A stretch of 64,000 nt of DNA from IMG/VR virus record IMGVR_UViG_3300025141_008753, positions 1 to 64,000 of that record. The stretch is one strand, 5' to 3'. The notes below the pieces were generated by a model. That model did no database searches. It was not told the origin of the DNA and saw only the letters and a list, made by a program, of their open reading frames with translations. The translations under genes were made by a program, and so were the position numbers. This stretch comes from a virus. The stretch's first letter is position 1, and each line of letters starts with the position of its first letter. This document shows positions 1-8,297 of the stretch, piece by piece.

Positions 1-2126
1 CCCCTGACACCGTTGTAGGTGGTCAAGGTATCCTCGGCGGTCTTGAGATTCTTGGTAGTACTAATCAACTGTATTACGTTCGCGCTGAGGCTACTGGAGC
101 CGCAGGCGCCGCTAACTATATCCCACTTGGTACCTGTCCTCACGCGAGACACAACCCTGACGCTCTATCCAAAGACGTTGCATTTAAAGTAGCCTTTAAT
201 GTTTCTTCGGGAGGCACAGAGAAAACTACCGCCGGAGCTAATTACATCATTGCTTACCGCGAGCGCCCCGGTGTTGCTGGCGCTTTTTCTAAAGCTGACT
301 TCGTATGGAAGGATGAGTTCGCACGCGCAACCGCCGCTCAATTCGACCCGGGAACAGGACCTGTAAACTATTCGGCGGTTGATGCCTATACGGGTTACTG
401 GATTGGCGCTTACGCTGGTTCCGGGTCTAATATGGAAGTAACGATTACGTCCGGGTCCGTCACTTACTCCGACGCCTTGTCTGCCACTCCCGTTGACACT
501 GATGCAATCACTTGGCAAGCATTGGTTACGGCTGGCACTAACAATGGCTACGGAACTTCTGGTGCTTCCGGTGTTGTTGGTTATACTCACGCCGCATTGC
601 CGTCAGTAGAACCGCGTGCCGCCGACATCACTGATGTTTCGGGCGCTGAGTGCCTCGCACACGGAGCGACTTTCTCCATGATTGAGGGAGGAGGATATGT
701 CCCTAAATCATTATGGAATGGTCAAGGATACAACTACTCGTCTACTACAGCTGCCAATGGTAGCTCTAAAGTTCGAGGTATTCAAATTGTCGCTACTAAC
801 AAGAACGGTCCTGGCACCGACTTGAAAGTATACAACGATGGCGTTTTGGAAGAAACATTCGCCTCTGAATTCATAAAGCCTGCTAATGGCAGCAGGTACG
901 CTGAGGACTTAATTCAACTAGGAACTACAAACCTCAAGTCTGAGTTTATTAAAGGTCGCTTCTACACCATCGCCCAGACAGGTGGAGATGGCACCGCGTA
1001 CTCTTCAGACACTAGCGCAGTACCTTACACTGCTCCTACTAACTGGAGCGATACTATTACTGGAATGGGTCGCGCTGTGTGGGTTTCTGGTAACGGAACC
1101 ACTCACCCAGTTACCACACCGGCTAATGGATACGCCTTAAACTGGCGATTCCCTAAGATGCTTGGTGGAACATTCAATCTGGCTGGCGGAGATAACGGTG
1201 ACGCCGATAGTGACAGCAATGCTGGTAGTTTAACTACCTCTCATACTACAGGGGCTGTCATTGGAACCGCTGGAGCTAGAACCGGAATGTATGCTCTTGA
1301 TAGAGAGGACATTGATATTAACCTGGTCGCTGTACCAGGCATCACTGCCCAAACAGTTCAAAACGCTCTCATCACTTTGTCTGAAAGCACGGCGAACTTC
1401 TTAGCGTTAGTCTCACCTCCTTATGGATTTAGTACTGCGCAACAAGCACTTAACTGGTCCAACGGCACAGCATCTGGTAGAACTGCTGCTATAAACAGCT
1501 CTTATGCCGCAATATATTGGCCTTGGGTAAAAGTGTACGATAATTACAGCAAACAAGATTTATGGTACGACCCAGTCATCTTCGCGCTCAAGCAGTACGC
1601 TTTCACCGATTCTGTTGCTGACCCTTGGTTCGCACCTGCTGGTATCGTTAGAGGTCGCTTAACTAAGCCGACAGACGTTGAAGTTAAACTAAACGTTGGC
1701 GATAGAGAAGCCCTGTACGGTCCCGCTTGCGTCGTTAACCCCATCGTTAAGTTCACTACGGACGGTATCGCAATCTACGGTCAAAAGACTACACAACGAG
1801 CCGCAACGGCTCTTGATAGAGTTAACGTCCGTCGCTTGATGATTTACTTGCGGAAGCTAGTACTAGCCTCTACTAGACAGATTGTCTTTGAGCCTAATGA
1901 CCCGATTACGTGGCAACGCGTTAAGGAAATTCTAAACCCAGCTCTTGATGATATCAAGATGCGTCGAGGTGTTACCTCCTACAAAGTAGTGTGTGACTCT
2001 TCAACTAACACCTCCCTTCGAATCGATAGAAACGAGCTGTGGTGCAAAATCTTCATCAAGCCAACTAAGACTGCTGAAGTCCTAGTCTTCGAGCTGAATC
2101 TCACTTCTGCAGGAGCATCTGTATAA
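1..2126 (+). CDS. Contractile tail sheath protein (5' partial)
   Basis: The reading frame is already open at base 3 and runs without a stop to 2126, so this is the 3' ~708 codons of a gene that begins outside the window. An internal ATG at 432 should not be taken as the start. The upstream part reads GGLEILGSTNQLYYVRAEA, typical of the N-terminal region of T4 gp18-type sheath proteins. The C-terminal part has the usual sheath order: YWPWVKVYDN, DPWFAPAGIVRG, NVRRLMIYLRKL, then a beta-rich end. The sheath polymerises around the tail tube and contracts during injection. The tail tube gene follows directly, as in T4. Confidence 0.93.
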   Translation, partial: PDTVVGGQGILGGLEILGSTNQLYYVRAEATGAAGAANYIPLGTCPHARHNPDALSKDVAFKVAFNVSSGGTEKTTAGANYIIAYRERPGVAGAFSKADFVWKDEFARATAAQFDPGTGPVNYSAVDAYTGYWIGAYAGSGSNMEVTITSGSVTYSDALSATPVDTDAITWQALVTAGTNNGYGTSGASGVVGYTHAALPSVEPRAADITDVSGAECLAHGATFSMIEGGGYVPKSLWNGQGYNYSSTTAANGSSKVRGIQIVATNKNGPGTDLKVYNDGVLEETFASEFIKPANGSRYAEDLIQLGTTNLKSEFIKGRFYTIAQTGGDGTAYSSDTSAVPYTAPTNWSDTITGMGRAVWVSGNGTTHPVTTPANGYALNWRFPKMLGGTFNLAGGDNGDADSDSNAGSLTTSHTTGAVIGTAGARTGMYALDREDIDINLVAVPGITAQTVQNALITLSESTANFLALVSPPYGFSTAQQALNWSNGTASGRTAAINSSYAAIYWPWVKVYDNYSKQDLWYDPVIFALKQYAFTDSVADPWFAPAGIVRGRLTKPTDVEVKLNVGDREALYGPACVVNPIVKFTTDGIAIYGQKTTQRAATALDRVNVRRLMIYLRKLVLASTRQIVFEPNDPITWQRVKEILNPALDDIKMRRGVTSYKVVCDSSTNTSLRIDRNELWCKIFIKPTKTAEVLVFELNLTSAGASV

Positions 2127-2130
2127 ACAC

Positions 2131-2138
2131 TATATAAC
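2131..2138 (+). promoter_or_regulatory. Candidate late promoter TATATAAC
   Basis: TATATAAC lies 16 bases upstream of the tail tube ATG, with no -35 element. It fits the T4-type late pattern (a lone extended -10) and resembles other sites before virion genes at 2818, 32823 and 40704. An AGAGGA ribosome binding site follows at about 2141. Inferred from position and sequence only. Confidence 0.4.
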
Positions 2139-2153
2139 ATAGAGGAATAATAA

Positions 2154-2801
2154 ATGGCAACTGGCAAATTTTACATCGACCGAGCAATAGACGTTACAAC
2201 TGGAGGACACAAACTTTCACACGAATTAGAGTCCTTTCGTTCTTACGGGTGGGAAATCGAAATCCCAACTCTTCCTGGAATTCTCGGTAAGCTTCCAGGA
2301 ACAGAGAATGAAAGACTTACATTGGCTTGTAAACAAGTCACCCAAATTGGGTTCAGTGTAGAAGATGTTGAAGTGCATCGTGTTAATGAGCGTTTCTACT
2401 ACCCCGGTAAACCACAACCGGAAGAGATTACTGTAACCTTCGATAACTTAATTAAAGGTGATGTAGCTCGACACTTATTCGCTTGGATGAGAACCGTATA
2501 CGACCCTGTTTACGGAGTTCACTATGCTGGCGTAATGGGTGGTGATATTGTCAACGACCCTATCACAGACGCGCCTATCTTTAAGAAAGCTGTAACTTTG
2601 TGGCAGTTAGATGCTCATAGAAACCCGAGAACGCACGTTGTCCTGTACGGTTGCTACCCGAAAGGGTGGAAACTGGGCGAGTTCAACTATAGCACGAATG
2701 ATTTTCACACTATTGAAATGACGCTCAAATATGACTTTGCGGTACAGTTCACTGATAATGATGGTTTCATCCCAGCTGAACTTTCGCCGGTCGCAGTTTA
2801 A
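2154..2801 (+). CDS. Tail tube protein (T4 gp19-like)
   Basis: 215 aa. It forms the inner tube of the contractile tail. The sequence begins with a short strand followed by FRSYGWEIEIPTLPG, then LACKQVTQIGFSVEDVEV and FYYPGKPQPEEITVTFDN, matching the gp19/phage tail tube fold. Family length is about 160-210 aa, so the gene is complete. AGAGGA lies about 8 bases before the ATG. It directly follows the sheath gene, the canonical T4 order. In T4 the portal gene comes next; here an unrecognised large protein follows. Confidence 0.9.
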   Translation: MATGKFYIDRAIDVTTGGHKLSHELESFRSYGWEIEIPTLPGILGKLPGTENERLTLACKQVTQIGFSVEDVEVHRVNERFYYPGKPQPEEITVTFDNLIKGDVARHLFAWMRTVYDPVYGVHYAGVMGGDIVNDPITDAPIFKKAVTLWQLDAHRNPRTHVVLYGCYPKGWKLGEFNYSTNDFHTIEMTLKYDFAVQFTDNDGFIPAELSPVAV

Positions 2802-2817
2802 TATATTAAATTAACTT

Positions 2818-2825
2818 TATATAAC
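2818..2825 (+). promoter_or_regulatory. Candidate late promoter TATATAAC
   Basis: TATATAAC sits directly before a GC-rich hairpin (2826-2854) and the ATG at 2868. If used, the mRNA would begin in or just before the hairpin. Same sequence as the element at 2131. Confidence 0.3.
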
Positions 2826-2866
2826 GGGGTGCTCCTATAACTACTATGGGAGCCCCTGTTTTTTAT
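2825..2866 (+). terminator. Rho-independent terminator after the tail tube gene
   Basis: GGGGTGCTCC and GGGAGCCCC form a GC-rich stem around a ~13-nt loop, with one bulge, followed by TGTTTTTT. It ends only a few bases before the ATG of the next gene, so that gene either has its own promoter at this point or depends on read-through. Confidence 0.75.
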
Positions 2867-2867
2867 T

Positions 2868-5543
2868 ATGAGACAATCACTAGCCGACTTAATTAAAGAG
2901 ATTTACGCCGATACCAAGATTATTTGGGAAGCGGCGGAGGGGGGGGAGCACCCGAATGCTAAGTTCTTTAATAGTTGGAAGAGAGCAGTAGCAGACTCAA
3001 CCGGGAAATATGCAGACCTAAAAGCAATGCTGAAAGTGGCGGACGCCCCCGAAGCAAGCCCGTCAGCACCCCAAGGACAAGGTCCCAACGGTCAGGCTTT
3101 AGACGTGCCGCCTAGGAATACTAAAGAGGCAACAGAAGGTCATGGCATGGAATTCGGAAAACCGGTAAAAGGTTCGGGGAATAGGATGTTTTTTATGGGC
3201 AACGGAGGACCCAAAGATACAGGCAATATGGGCGTGGATAAATTTAAAGAGTTTATCGAGTACTGGATGAAGAAGGAGGCTGAGGGAGAATCCCCAGAAG
3301 CTAGCGAGCCGGGTGAAGGTGAGTTCAATACTATGGATGGGTATAAGGATTCTCAAGGAAATCCCCTCCCCGAGAAAGATGCCGAAGTGTCCGAGGAGCA
3401 GACACGAGAGTGGGAGCTAGAGCAAAGCACGAACCAGACTAAAGAGCATATGAATCTTGCCAAAGACCAAGCGATTAAAGTTGTAAACGACATGGTTGAA
3501 GGTGGTCAAATGGATGCTAAAGACGCTCCGGCGTGGATAACGAATATCAAAAAGACGTTTGCTGATGGGGAACGATACGTGGAAGGTAAGCTATTTAAAC
3601 TATTGACTGTCGCTCATTTAGCCGACATAGACCCAGACGACCCTAATTTTGAGCAAGAACTTCACGATGCCACTATGAGGAGCCAGGCTGGGATGAGGGA
3701 CTACCTGACGGAGTTTAGCGCAGATTTAAAGGCGTACATTAGTATGGCTTCGGGTAAAGACGATTTAAAACCAGAAGATTTAACAAAAGACCAGAAGAGG
3801 GCGGCTGACAGATTTATTCTAAAATCCAACGGGGGACAATTGTACTACAAACACGAAGACCCAAAATATGCCTCGATTGTTGGAGCTTACGCAGGCACTG
3901 GCAATTATAATGCATTAGGCATATCAACCCCAACGGGTGCGCTAAACAAGATGGCTCGTTCCCTTGTGAAACAGGGCGTTATCGTTAAAGGTCGAAGTAA
4001 TGACCCGGGACCCGCCGCTCGCCAGCTTACCGGAGATGTCCTTGAGCATGCTCTTGCTATGGCAACTAACTGCTCTAAGTTGGAAGGGGATGCCCTTCTT
4101 AAATGTAGGAAGAAAAATATAGATAAGGTGATTGCCGGGATACGAGGCTCTACAAAATGGCAAGCAATGAAGGAAGCAGTGGACCAGGGTCATGGGAAAA
4201 TTGAAGGTGGTGTCGAAGGTTTAGGAAATTGCTTTGAGACAGCAGATGCTGAAGCTGTTAAAGAGTTGCTGGATATGGTAGAAGAAGATTTAGGCTTGGA
4301 ACCAGGTACTGGTGAATTGGAGCATTTAGCTGTATACTTTACTGTGGCTAGTGCTAAGGGGCTGGAAGAAGCAGGAGAGGTACTGGCAGAAGTTTGTCCC
4401 GGTATTGAACTGGAACAGCTAGGTACTGGAGAAAAAGGGATTAACGACGAAGGAACCCGAACCAACGTAGATGCTGGTGGTAAGTGTGGGGGCGACATGG
4501 AGGCGTTGCGACGAGCCCTCGCCGAACACACAGGGGAAGGGGATGAGAAATTCTCTCAATGTGCGAAGCAATCAAAGAACTTGAACGCCAGCGTGAAATC
4601 CATGCAGGGGAAAAATGCCAATACCAGCGACCTAGGAAAGAGAAGTAGAGGCGGCGACACGCCCGAAGGTATCGCTGCGAATATTCAGAATGGGGGTGAT
4701 TACATGAGATGTATAGGAGAAAAATCAGGACACAGCCCTAAGGAGGTCGAGGTGGAAACAAGGAAGATGCAGGAAGCTATGGCGAAGGAGGATAAGGACG
4801 TAGAGACGGTTATGAACGCGATTGATGAACTGGACAACGCATCCATAGACGGCATCTTGAAGAAGCTTCAAGGGGAAATTGGTGGAACAGACCTCGCGTC
4901 ACTGGAAATAATAAAAGGTATGAGGGACGATTTCAAATGCGCTGCCAACAAAAACATCCACAAACTAAAACAAAAAGCTTGCCGGGCTCGCGCTGAGGCT
5001 GCGTACACTCAGGTCCGGCGTGTAAGTAAAATGGGCACCTCTGAGGGTCGTAGACTGTATGCCGGTAATGTGCTGCGCATGCAGGCGACTGAGGATTCTA
5101 TTAATTTAGGTATAGACCTTAGAAATGGTCTGAACAACATGGAAGTTTCTATGGGAAACGAGCAGCAAATATCAGGTAAATTAGCTGAGTCGTTATTGTT
5201 CGGAGACCCTGCCCCCACTCAAGAGAATTTTCACATAACTAAAGACGGCATCACTTATACCCCTCCGAAAGAGCATGGAGTGCATGATGGTCCTTCGGTA
5301 ACTTTAGAGTCCAGGGTTAAGGCGGAGAGATGCAGCACTATGGTGAAGACTCACGAAGCCTACCAATCGAAACAGAAGGTTCCAATCTCCAAACTTAAGG
5401 GCTCAATCGCAAAGCAGGCAGAAGCCATAAAGAAAGAAAAGGCTGCTAAAGAGAAAGAAGAGGCTGAGTCCCTAACGGATGTTCAGCGAGCCTTGGGTCT
5501 TGTCCAGAAGATTATTGAAAAAACCAAGAATCGTCAAGCCTAA
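2868..5543 (+). CDS. Large charged protein of unknown function, probably virion-associated
   Basis: 891 aa. I do not recognise it. It is strongly hydrophilic and rich in Glu, Lys, Gly and Ala, with predicted helical stretches, no signal peptide and no membrane segment. The first ~120 residues include a Pro/Ala-rich linker. About ten cysteines are scattered from the middle onward, in contexts such as NCSKLEGDALLKC and GGKCGGD. The last ~60 residues are a Lys/Glu coiled-coil-like tail. The ATG lies directly after a terminator T-run with no Shine-Dalgarno site. Its position after sheath and tube suggests a structural or injected protein, but that is inference only. The 3' end overlaps the convergent nuclease gene by 32 bases. 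Confidence 0.7.
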   Translation: MRQSLADLIKEIYADTKIIWEAAEGGEHPNAKFFNSWKRAVADSTGKYADLKAMLKVADAPEASPSAPQGQGPNGQALDVPPRNTKEATEGHGMEFGKPVKGSGNRMFFMGNGGPKDTGNMGVDKFKEFIEYWMKKEAEGESPEASEPGEGEFNTMDGYKDSQGNPLPEKDAEVSEEQTREWELEQSTNQTKEHMNLAKDQAIKVVNDMVEGGQMDAKDAPAWITNIKKTFADGERYVEGKLFKLLTVAHLADIDPDDPNFEQELHDATMRSQAGMRDYLTEFSADLKAYISMASGKDDLKPEDLTKDQKRAADRFILKSNGGQLYYKHEDPKYASIVGAYAGTGNYNALGISTPTGALNKMARSLVKQGVIVKGRSNDPGPAARQLTGDVLEHALAMATNCSKLEGDALLKCRKKNIDKVIAGIRGSTKWQAMKEAVDQGHGKIEGGVEGLGNCFETADAEAVKELLDMVEEDLGLEPGTGELEHLAVYFTVASAKGLEEAGEVLAEVCPGIELEQLGTGEKGINDEGTRTNVDAGGKCGGDMEALRRALAEHTGEGDEKFSQCAKQSKNLNASVKSMQGKNANTSDLGKRSRGGDTPEGIAANIQNGGDYMRCIGEKSGHSPKEVEVETRKMQEAMAKEDKDVETVMNAIDELDNASIDGILKKLQGEIGGTDLASLEIIKGMRDDFKCAANKNIHKLKQKACRARAEAAYTQVRRVSKMGTSEGRRLYAGNVLRMQATEDSINLGIDLRNGLNNMEVSMGNEQQISGKLAESLLFGDPAPTQENFHITKDGITYTPPKEHGVHDGPSVTLESRVKAERCSTMVKTHEAYQSKQKVPISKLKGSIAKQAEAIKKEKAAKEKEEAESLTDVQRALGLVQKIIEKTKNRQA

Positions 5544-6021
5544 CGAAATCCTCGTAGGCGTACACGAAATATTCTCCATTTATTTCCATTCTTCTGTGCA
5601 CAGGATGAGAATTCCCTACTATAACTAATGTAGTGCGACGGGTCTTTTTGTAAATAACCATCCAATCCTTGTTTGCTGTTGAAGCATCTCTCTTTGCTTG
5701 GTTAATAAAGTCCCACAAATCGCTGTTCTTTTTAAAGGGGTCATCTAACTCTAAGGTATAACCTGATTTACACTCGATAACAAATTTAAAATTTTGTGGA
5801 GTAATAAGGTCCCCTTGGATTTTAAGATGTTCTGGGAGATTCTTATGCGTTGTTGCAAAGGCTCCCGACCCCGGCGTTCTTGCAAACTCTTTGGTATTAA
5901 ACCTTTCGTTTAGCGAGCTCGCCATTTTTCTCTCAAAGGCGTTCCCTTTTCGGCGACTGTTAACCCGCTTCTTTTTAGCGAATTCACCGTGTCCTAAAAT
6001 ATCGTCTAATTTCTTAGCCAT
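5512..6021 (-). CDS. PD-(D/E)XK nuclease, Holliday-junction-resolvase-like
   Basis: 169 aa. After a Lys/Arg-rich N-terminus comes the Hjc/VRR-like pattern: KGNAFERKMASSL (first acidic residue), ARTPGSGAF, IQGDLI (metal-binding Asp) and FVIECKSG (the E-x-K). All catalytic residues of the PD-(D/E)XK fold can be seen. Such proteins resolve branched DNA before packaging, a role held by gp49 in T4, which has no homologue in this window. It is on the minus strand, divergent from the gene at 6039 and convergent with the gene at 2868. The alternative is another PD-(D/E)XK endonuclease; the exact substrate is not certain. Confidence 0.75.
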   Translation of the reverse strand: MAKKLDDILGHGEFAKKKRVNSRRKGNAFERKMASSLNERFNTKEFARTPGSGAFATTHKNLPEHLKIQGDLITPQNFKFVIECKSGYTLELDDPFKKNSDLWDFINQAKRDASTANKDWMVIYKKTRRTTLVIVGNSHPVHRRMEINGEYFVYAYEDFVRLDDSWFFQ

Positions 6022-6038
6022 AATACTATAATAGTAAA
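6022..6038. promoter_or_regulatory. 17-bp divergent start region with embedded TATAATA
   Basis: Only 17 bases separate the two divergent ATG codons (5512-6021 minus and 6039 plus). CTATAATA at 6026-6033 ends five bases before the plus ATG, and neither gene has a Shine-Dalgarno site. A plus transcript from this -10-like element would be leaderless. Confidence 0.4.
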
Positions 6039-6386
6039 ATGTCAGAAAATCCTGATAAAATTAAAATTAAAATTAATTCCGGAGAATTCGGAAAATTCAA
6101 AATCAAAAACAACGGTAGACGAATGAAACTTTACGTTAAACTAAACCAACATGAAACCGAGCAATGGGAGGCATTGCGGGAAGCTCTTACGGGTAACAAT
6201 GTCAGCAACGATGAGCTAGCGCGTGTAATGTTCTTACGCGGTGTAATGGCTTTCACGACAGAGTTGAATGAGCGAATCGAGAAAATGTCTGATGAAGATA
6301 AAGCCAAGCTCATGGAAGAAGCTGGTATTTCTGAAACTCAAGTTGAGGTGGAAGGTGCCTCTGATGCGGACAATAAAGAAAATTAG
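6039..6386 (+). CDS. Small acidic/basic protein of unknown function
   Basis: 115 aa. The N-terminus is Lys/Ile-rich (DKIKIKINSGEFGKFKIK), the middle is helical (QHETEQWEALREAL, DELARVMFLRGVMAF) and the C-terminus is acidic. The central part resembles a small ribbon-helix-helix or protein-interaction segment, but I cannot assign a family. It overlaps the following thioredoxin-like gene by 23 bases, suggesting co-translation. Confidence 0.65.
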   Translation: MSENPDKIKIKINSGEFGKFKIKNNGRRMKLYVKLNQHETEQWEALREALTGNNVSNDELARVMFLRGVMAFTTELNERIEKMSDEDKAKLMEEAGISETQVEVEGASDADNKEN

Positions 6387-6690
6387 TCAAGATAAGGAGC
6401 TTAATGAGATTCTAAAAAGACGTAAGTCGTCTAGTTTCTCGCTCCTTTATTACTCTTTATGGTGCAGTAGGTCCAAGACGGCGATTGCGCTGGCGGACGA
6501 ATGGAGGGAGAGAGAAGGAGACGAGACGATGTACCTAGTAAATAGCTGGGACCTCCCGCAATCGTTTGCGGCGTTCTCCATCACTTCAGCCCCTACTCTC
6601 GTACACGTTAAAAAGGGCAAGATACGCGTGGATGTTGAATATCCAAAAGTATATTCTTACCTTACTGCGGGTCGTCCAAAAACTGCTTAA
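6364..6690 (+). CDS. Thioredoxin-like protein with WCxxS active site
   Basis: 108 aa from the ATG at 6364; a longer upstream ATG at 6268 would run through the preceding gene. LLYYSLWCSRSKTA corresponds to the thioredoxin beta-strand plus WCxxC motif, with the second cysteine replaced by Ser. SAPTLVHVKKGK carries the conserved cis-proline. A monothiol site could not cycle like normal thioredoxin but could act like a monothiol glutaredoxin or chaperone. Class II ribonucleotide reductase, encoded at 13867, needs a dithiol donor, so this protein is an imperfect candidate partner. The 3' end overlaps the minus-strand sigma gene by 29 bases. Confidence 0.65.
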   Translation: MRTIKKISQDKELNEILKRRKSSSFSLLYYSLWCSRSKTAIALADEWREREGDETMYLVNSWDLPQSFAAFSITSAPTLVHVKKGKIRVDVEYPKVYSYLTAGRPKTA

Positions 6691-7027
6691 TTTTACGGTC
6701 TTTGTAGTCTTGAATTTTCTCTTGATACTTTTTATTCTTAGTATAAATGAGTTTCAGATTATTTACGATTACTGTAGTAAAATAATTAAAAGCCGAGCCT
6801 TTATCTGGAGTGAAGTTCTTTAATACTTTAAGCGCCAATACAAAGCACTCCTGTTTTGCGTCGTCGTGGTCCACCTTAAATTTGAAGGATAGGAGAATGT
6901 TGGAGATAAGTAAATCCAATTTTTCTACCAAATCATCGACATGACCCTCCTCATCTTCCAAATAGTTCTTAATAGTTGCCTCAAACTCCTTGTTGTTGAG
7001 GTAATGCTTACCTTTCTTTTTAGCCAT
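6662..7027 (-). CDS. RNA polymerase sigma factor, gp55-like late sigma
   Basis: 121 aa from MAKKKGKHY at 7027; an upstream in-frame ATG at 7045 is possible. The pattern DHDDAKQECFVLALKVLKNFTPDKGSAFNYFTTVIVNN matches region 2 of T4-type late sigma factors, where NFxPDKGxAFxYFTxxIxN is characteristic. gp55 homologues direct host RNA polymerase to late promoters with a TATAAATA-type -10 and no -35, and such a site exists at 32823. The gene is divergent from the polymerase gene at 7040 with 12 bases between the ATGs. Confidence 0.72.
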   Translation of the reverse strand: MAKKKGKHYLNNKEFEATIKNYLEDEEGHVDDLVEKLDLLISNILLSFKFKVDHDDAKQECFVLALKVLKNFTPDKGSAFNYFTTVIVNNLKLIYTKNKKYQEKIQDYKDRKIKQFLDDPQ

Positions 7028-7039
7028 AACATGTAATAG

Positions 7040-8014
7040 ATGCAAGACTTAGAAAAATTAATACAAACTTTTGAAGAAACTAGTTCAGAATTCGATATAA
7101 TACAAAACCCTGTAGGGGAAGAGGAAATTGTTTTCGTACATTCTTCTTACCATAAAAGTATGGGACAAGTATTCAACTTTCCGGATAATGAATATGGGAT
7201 TTTTACAAAACTTTTAAAACAGACAAAAATCCCCGAAAATTCGTATCAATTAGTTCCTGCGATTAAATTGGCTAATATTCCCGATGACGACATTGATACC
7301 AAGATGTTCCATAAGATGCGCCCGGTGCTTCACGATGAGATGGAGCAAATCAAACCTAAGCTAATTATCCCTTTGGGTAATGTGGCGATGAAGGCGTTGA
7401 TTAAGAAATCCGGACTCAGTAATAAGAGAGGCAGGGAGTTTAAACTAGGAGACTTTCCTGTAGTACCGACATTTGGACCAGACACTTTATTCTTAGAGCC
7501 TAAGGTACGGGACCTGTTTATACAGGATGTAAATAACGCTTATGATAAATTTATCCTAGAGACTAACAAGCTTGCAGACTCCACTTATGTTTTATGTAAG
7601 ACAATGGACGAGGTTAATGAGAACCTAGACAAAGTAGAAGCTTGTGATGTAGTAGCAGTAGATTTGGAGACAACAGGATTAGACTTCAAAAAGGATAAGA
7701 TTACAACTATTGGCTTTTCTATGGGGGAAGAGGAAGCTTTCGTCATCCCTGTTAATCATAGAGAGACGCCCTTTGACGAGAAAGAGATAAAGCATATCTC
7801 TGAACGAGTAGCCAAAATTATGGCTAACGATAACATTGCTAAAGTTTTTCATTACTGTCAATTTGATTTAAAATTTTTGATGAACTTTGGCTCAACCACT
7901 TTTAACAACATTGAGGATACGAAAATTATGCATGCTTTGATTGATGAGAATTTGCCGCACGGCTTAATTGATTTAGTAAAGCAGTATTTCCCACATGAAT
8001 TGGAGAAGTTCTAA
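7040..8014 (+). CDS. DNA polymerase A, N-terminal part: UDG-like domain plus 3'-5' exonuclease
   Basis: 324 aa. Residues ~20-175 resemble the family 4 uracil-DNA glycosylase fold (IKPKLIIPLGNVAMKAL, KRGREFKLGDFPVVPTFGPD), as in SPO1-type phage PolA proteins, but the usual catalytic N-terminal motif is not visible. Residues ~195-324 are a DnaQ-type exonuclease: ExoI DLETTGLD, ExoII FHYCQFDLKFL, ExoIII beginning DTKIMHALIDENLPHGL. The protein stops at FPHELEKF, where the family normally continues into the rest of ExoIII and the polymerase domain. That continuation is encoded at 9447-10967. The stop overlaps the ATG of the next ORF (TAATG). Confidence 0.85.
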   Translation: MQDLEKLIQTFEETSSEFDIIQNPVGEEEIVFVHSSYHKSMGQVFNFPDNEYGIFTKLLKQTKIPENSYQLVPAIKLANIPDDDIDTKMFHKMRPVLHDEMEQIKPKLIIPLGNVAMKALIKKSGLSNKRGREFKLGDFPVVPTFGPDTLFLEPKVRDLFIQDVNNAYDKFILETNKLADSTYVLCKTMDEVNENLDKVEACDVVAVDLETTGLDFKKDKITTIGFSMGEEEAFVIPVNHRETPFDEKEIKHISERVAKIMANDNIAKVFHYCQFDLKFLMNFGSTTFNNIEDTKIMHALIDENLPHGLIDLVKQYFPHELEKF

Positions 8015-8259
8015 TGACTCTAGAAGAGAAATACATATTACTTCGGCTCCTCGTGGAATGGGACCCATCTGTAGTCTCGGAAAACACTGGGAAGTTCAGG
8101 ATGTCTAAATTGGATGCGCATCTAGACCGCTTAGACTTACCTACTGCAAAATCCATAGTGACAAGTCTCAAAGACCACTTGGCTTCGTACGTTGACGATA
8201 ATGATTTTTGCAACAATATCCAATGGTGTTTCCCAAGAATAAAGCATGTCTCCCAATAA
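8014..8259 (+). CDS. Small protein between the polymerase halves, unknown
   Basis: 81 aa, starting in the TAATG overlap with the exonuclease gene, so translation is probably coupled. It is helical with no cysteine cluster or known motif (LLVEWDPSVVSENTGKF, DLPTAKSIVTSLKDHL). It shows no HNH, GIY-YIG or LAGLIDADG motif, so it is not an obvious homing endonuclease. Confidence 0.55.
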   Translation: MTLEEKYILLRLLVEWDPSVVSENTGKFRMSKLDAHLDRLDLPTAKSIVTSLKDHLASYVDDNDFCNNIQWCFPRIKHVSQ

Positions 8260-8297
8260 AGCGGAGAAATTTTAACGCCACTTACTATTATTATATC

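Noticed and set aside
432-2126. Treating the ATG at 432 as the tail sheath start
   Set aside because: The same frame is open from base 3 with clear sheath-like sequence, so the gene begins before the window.
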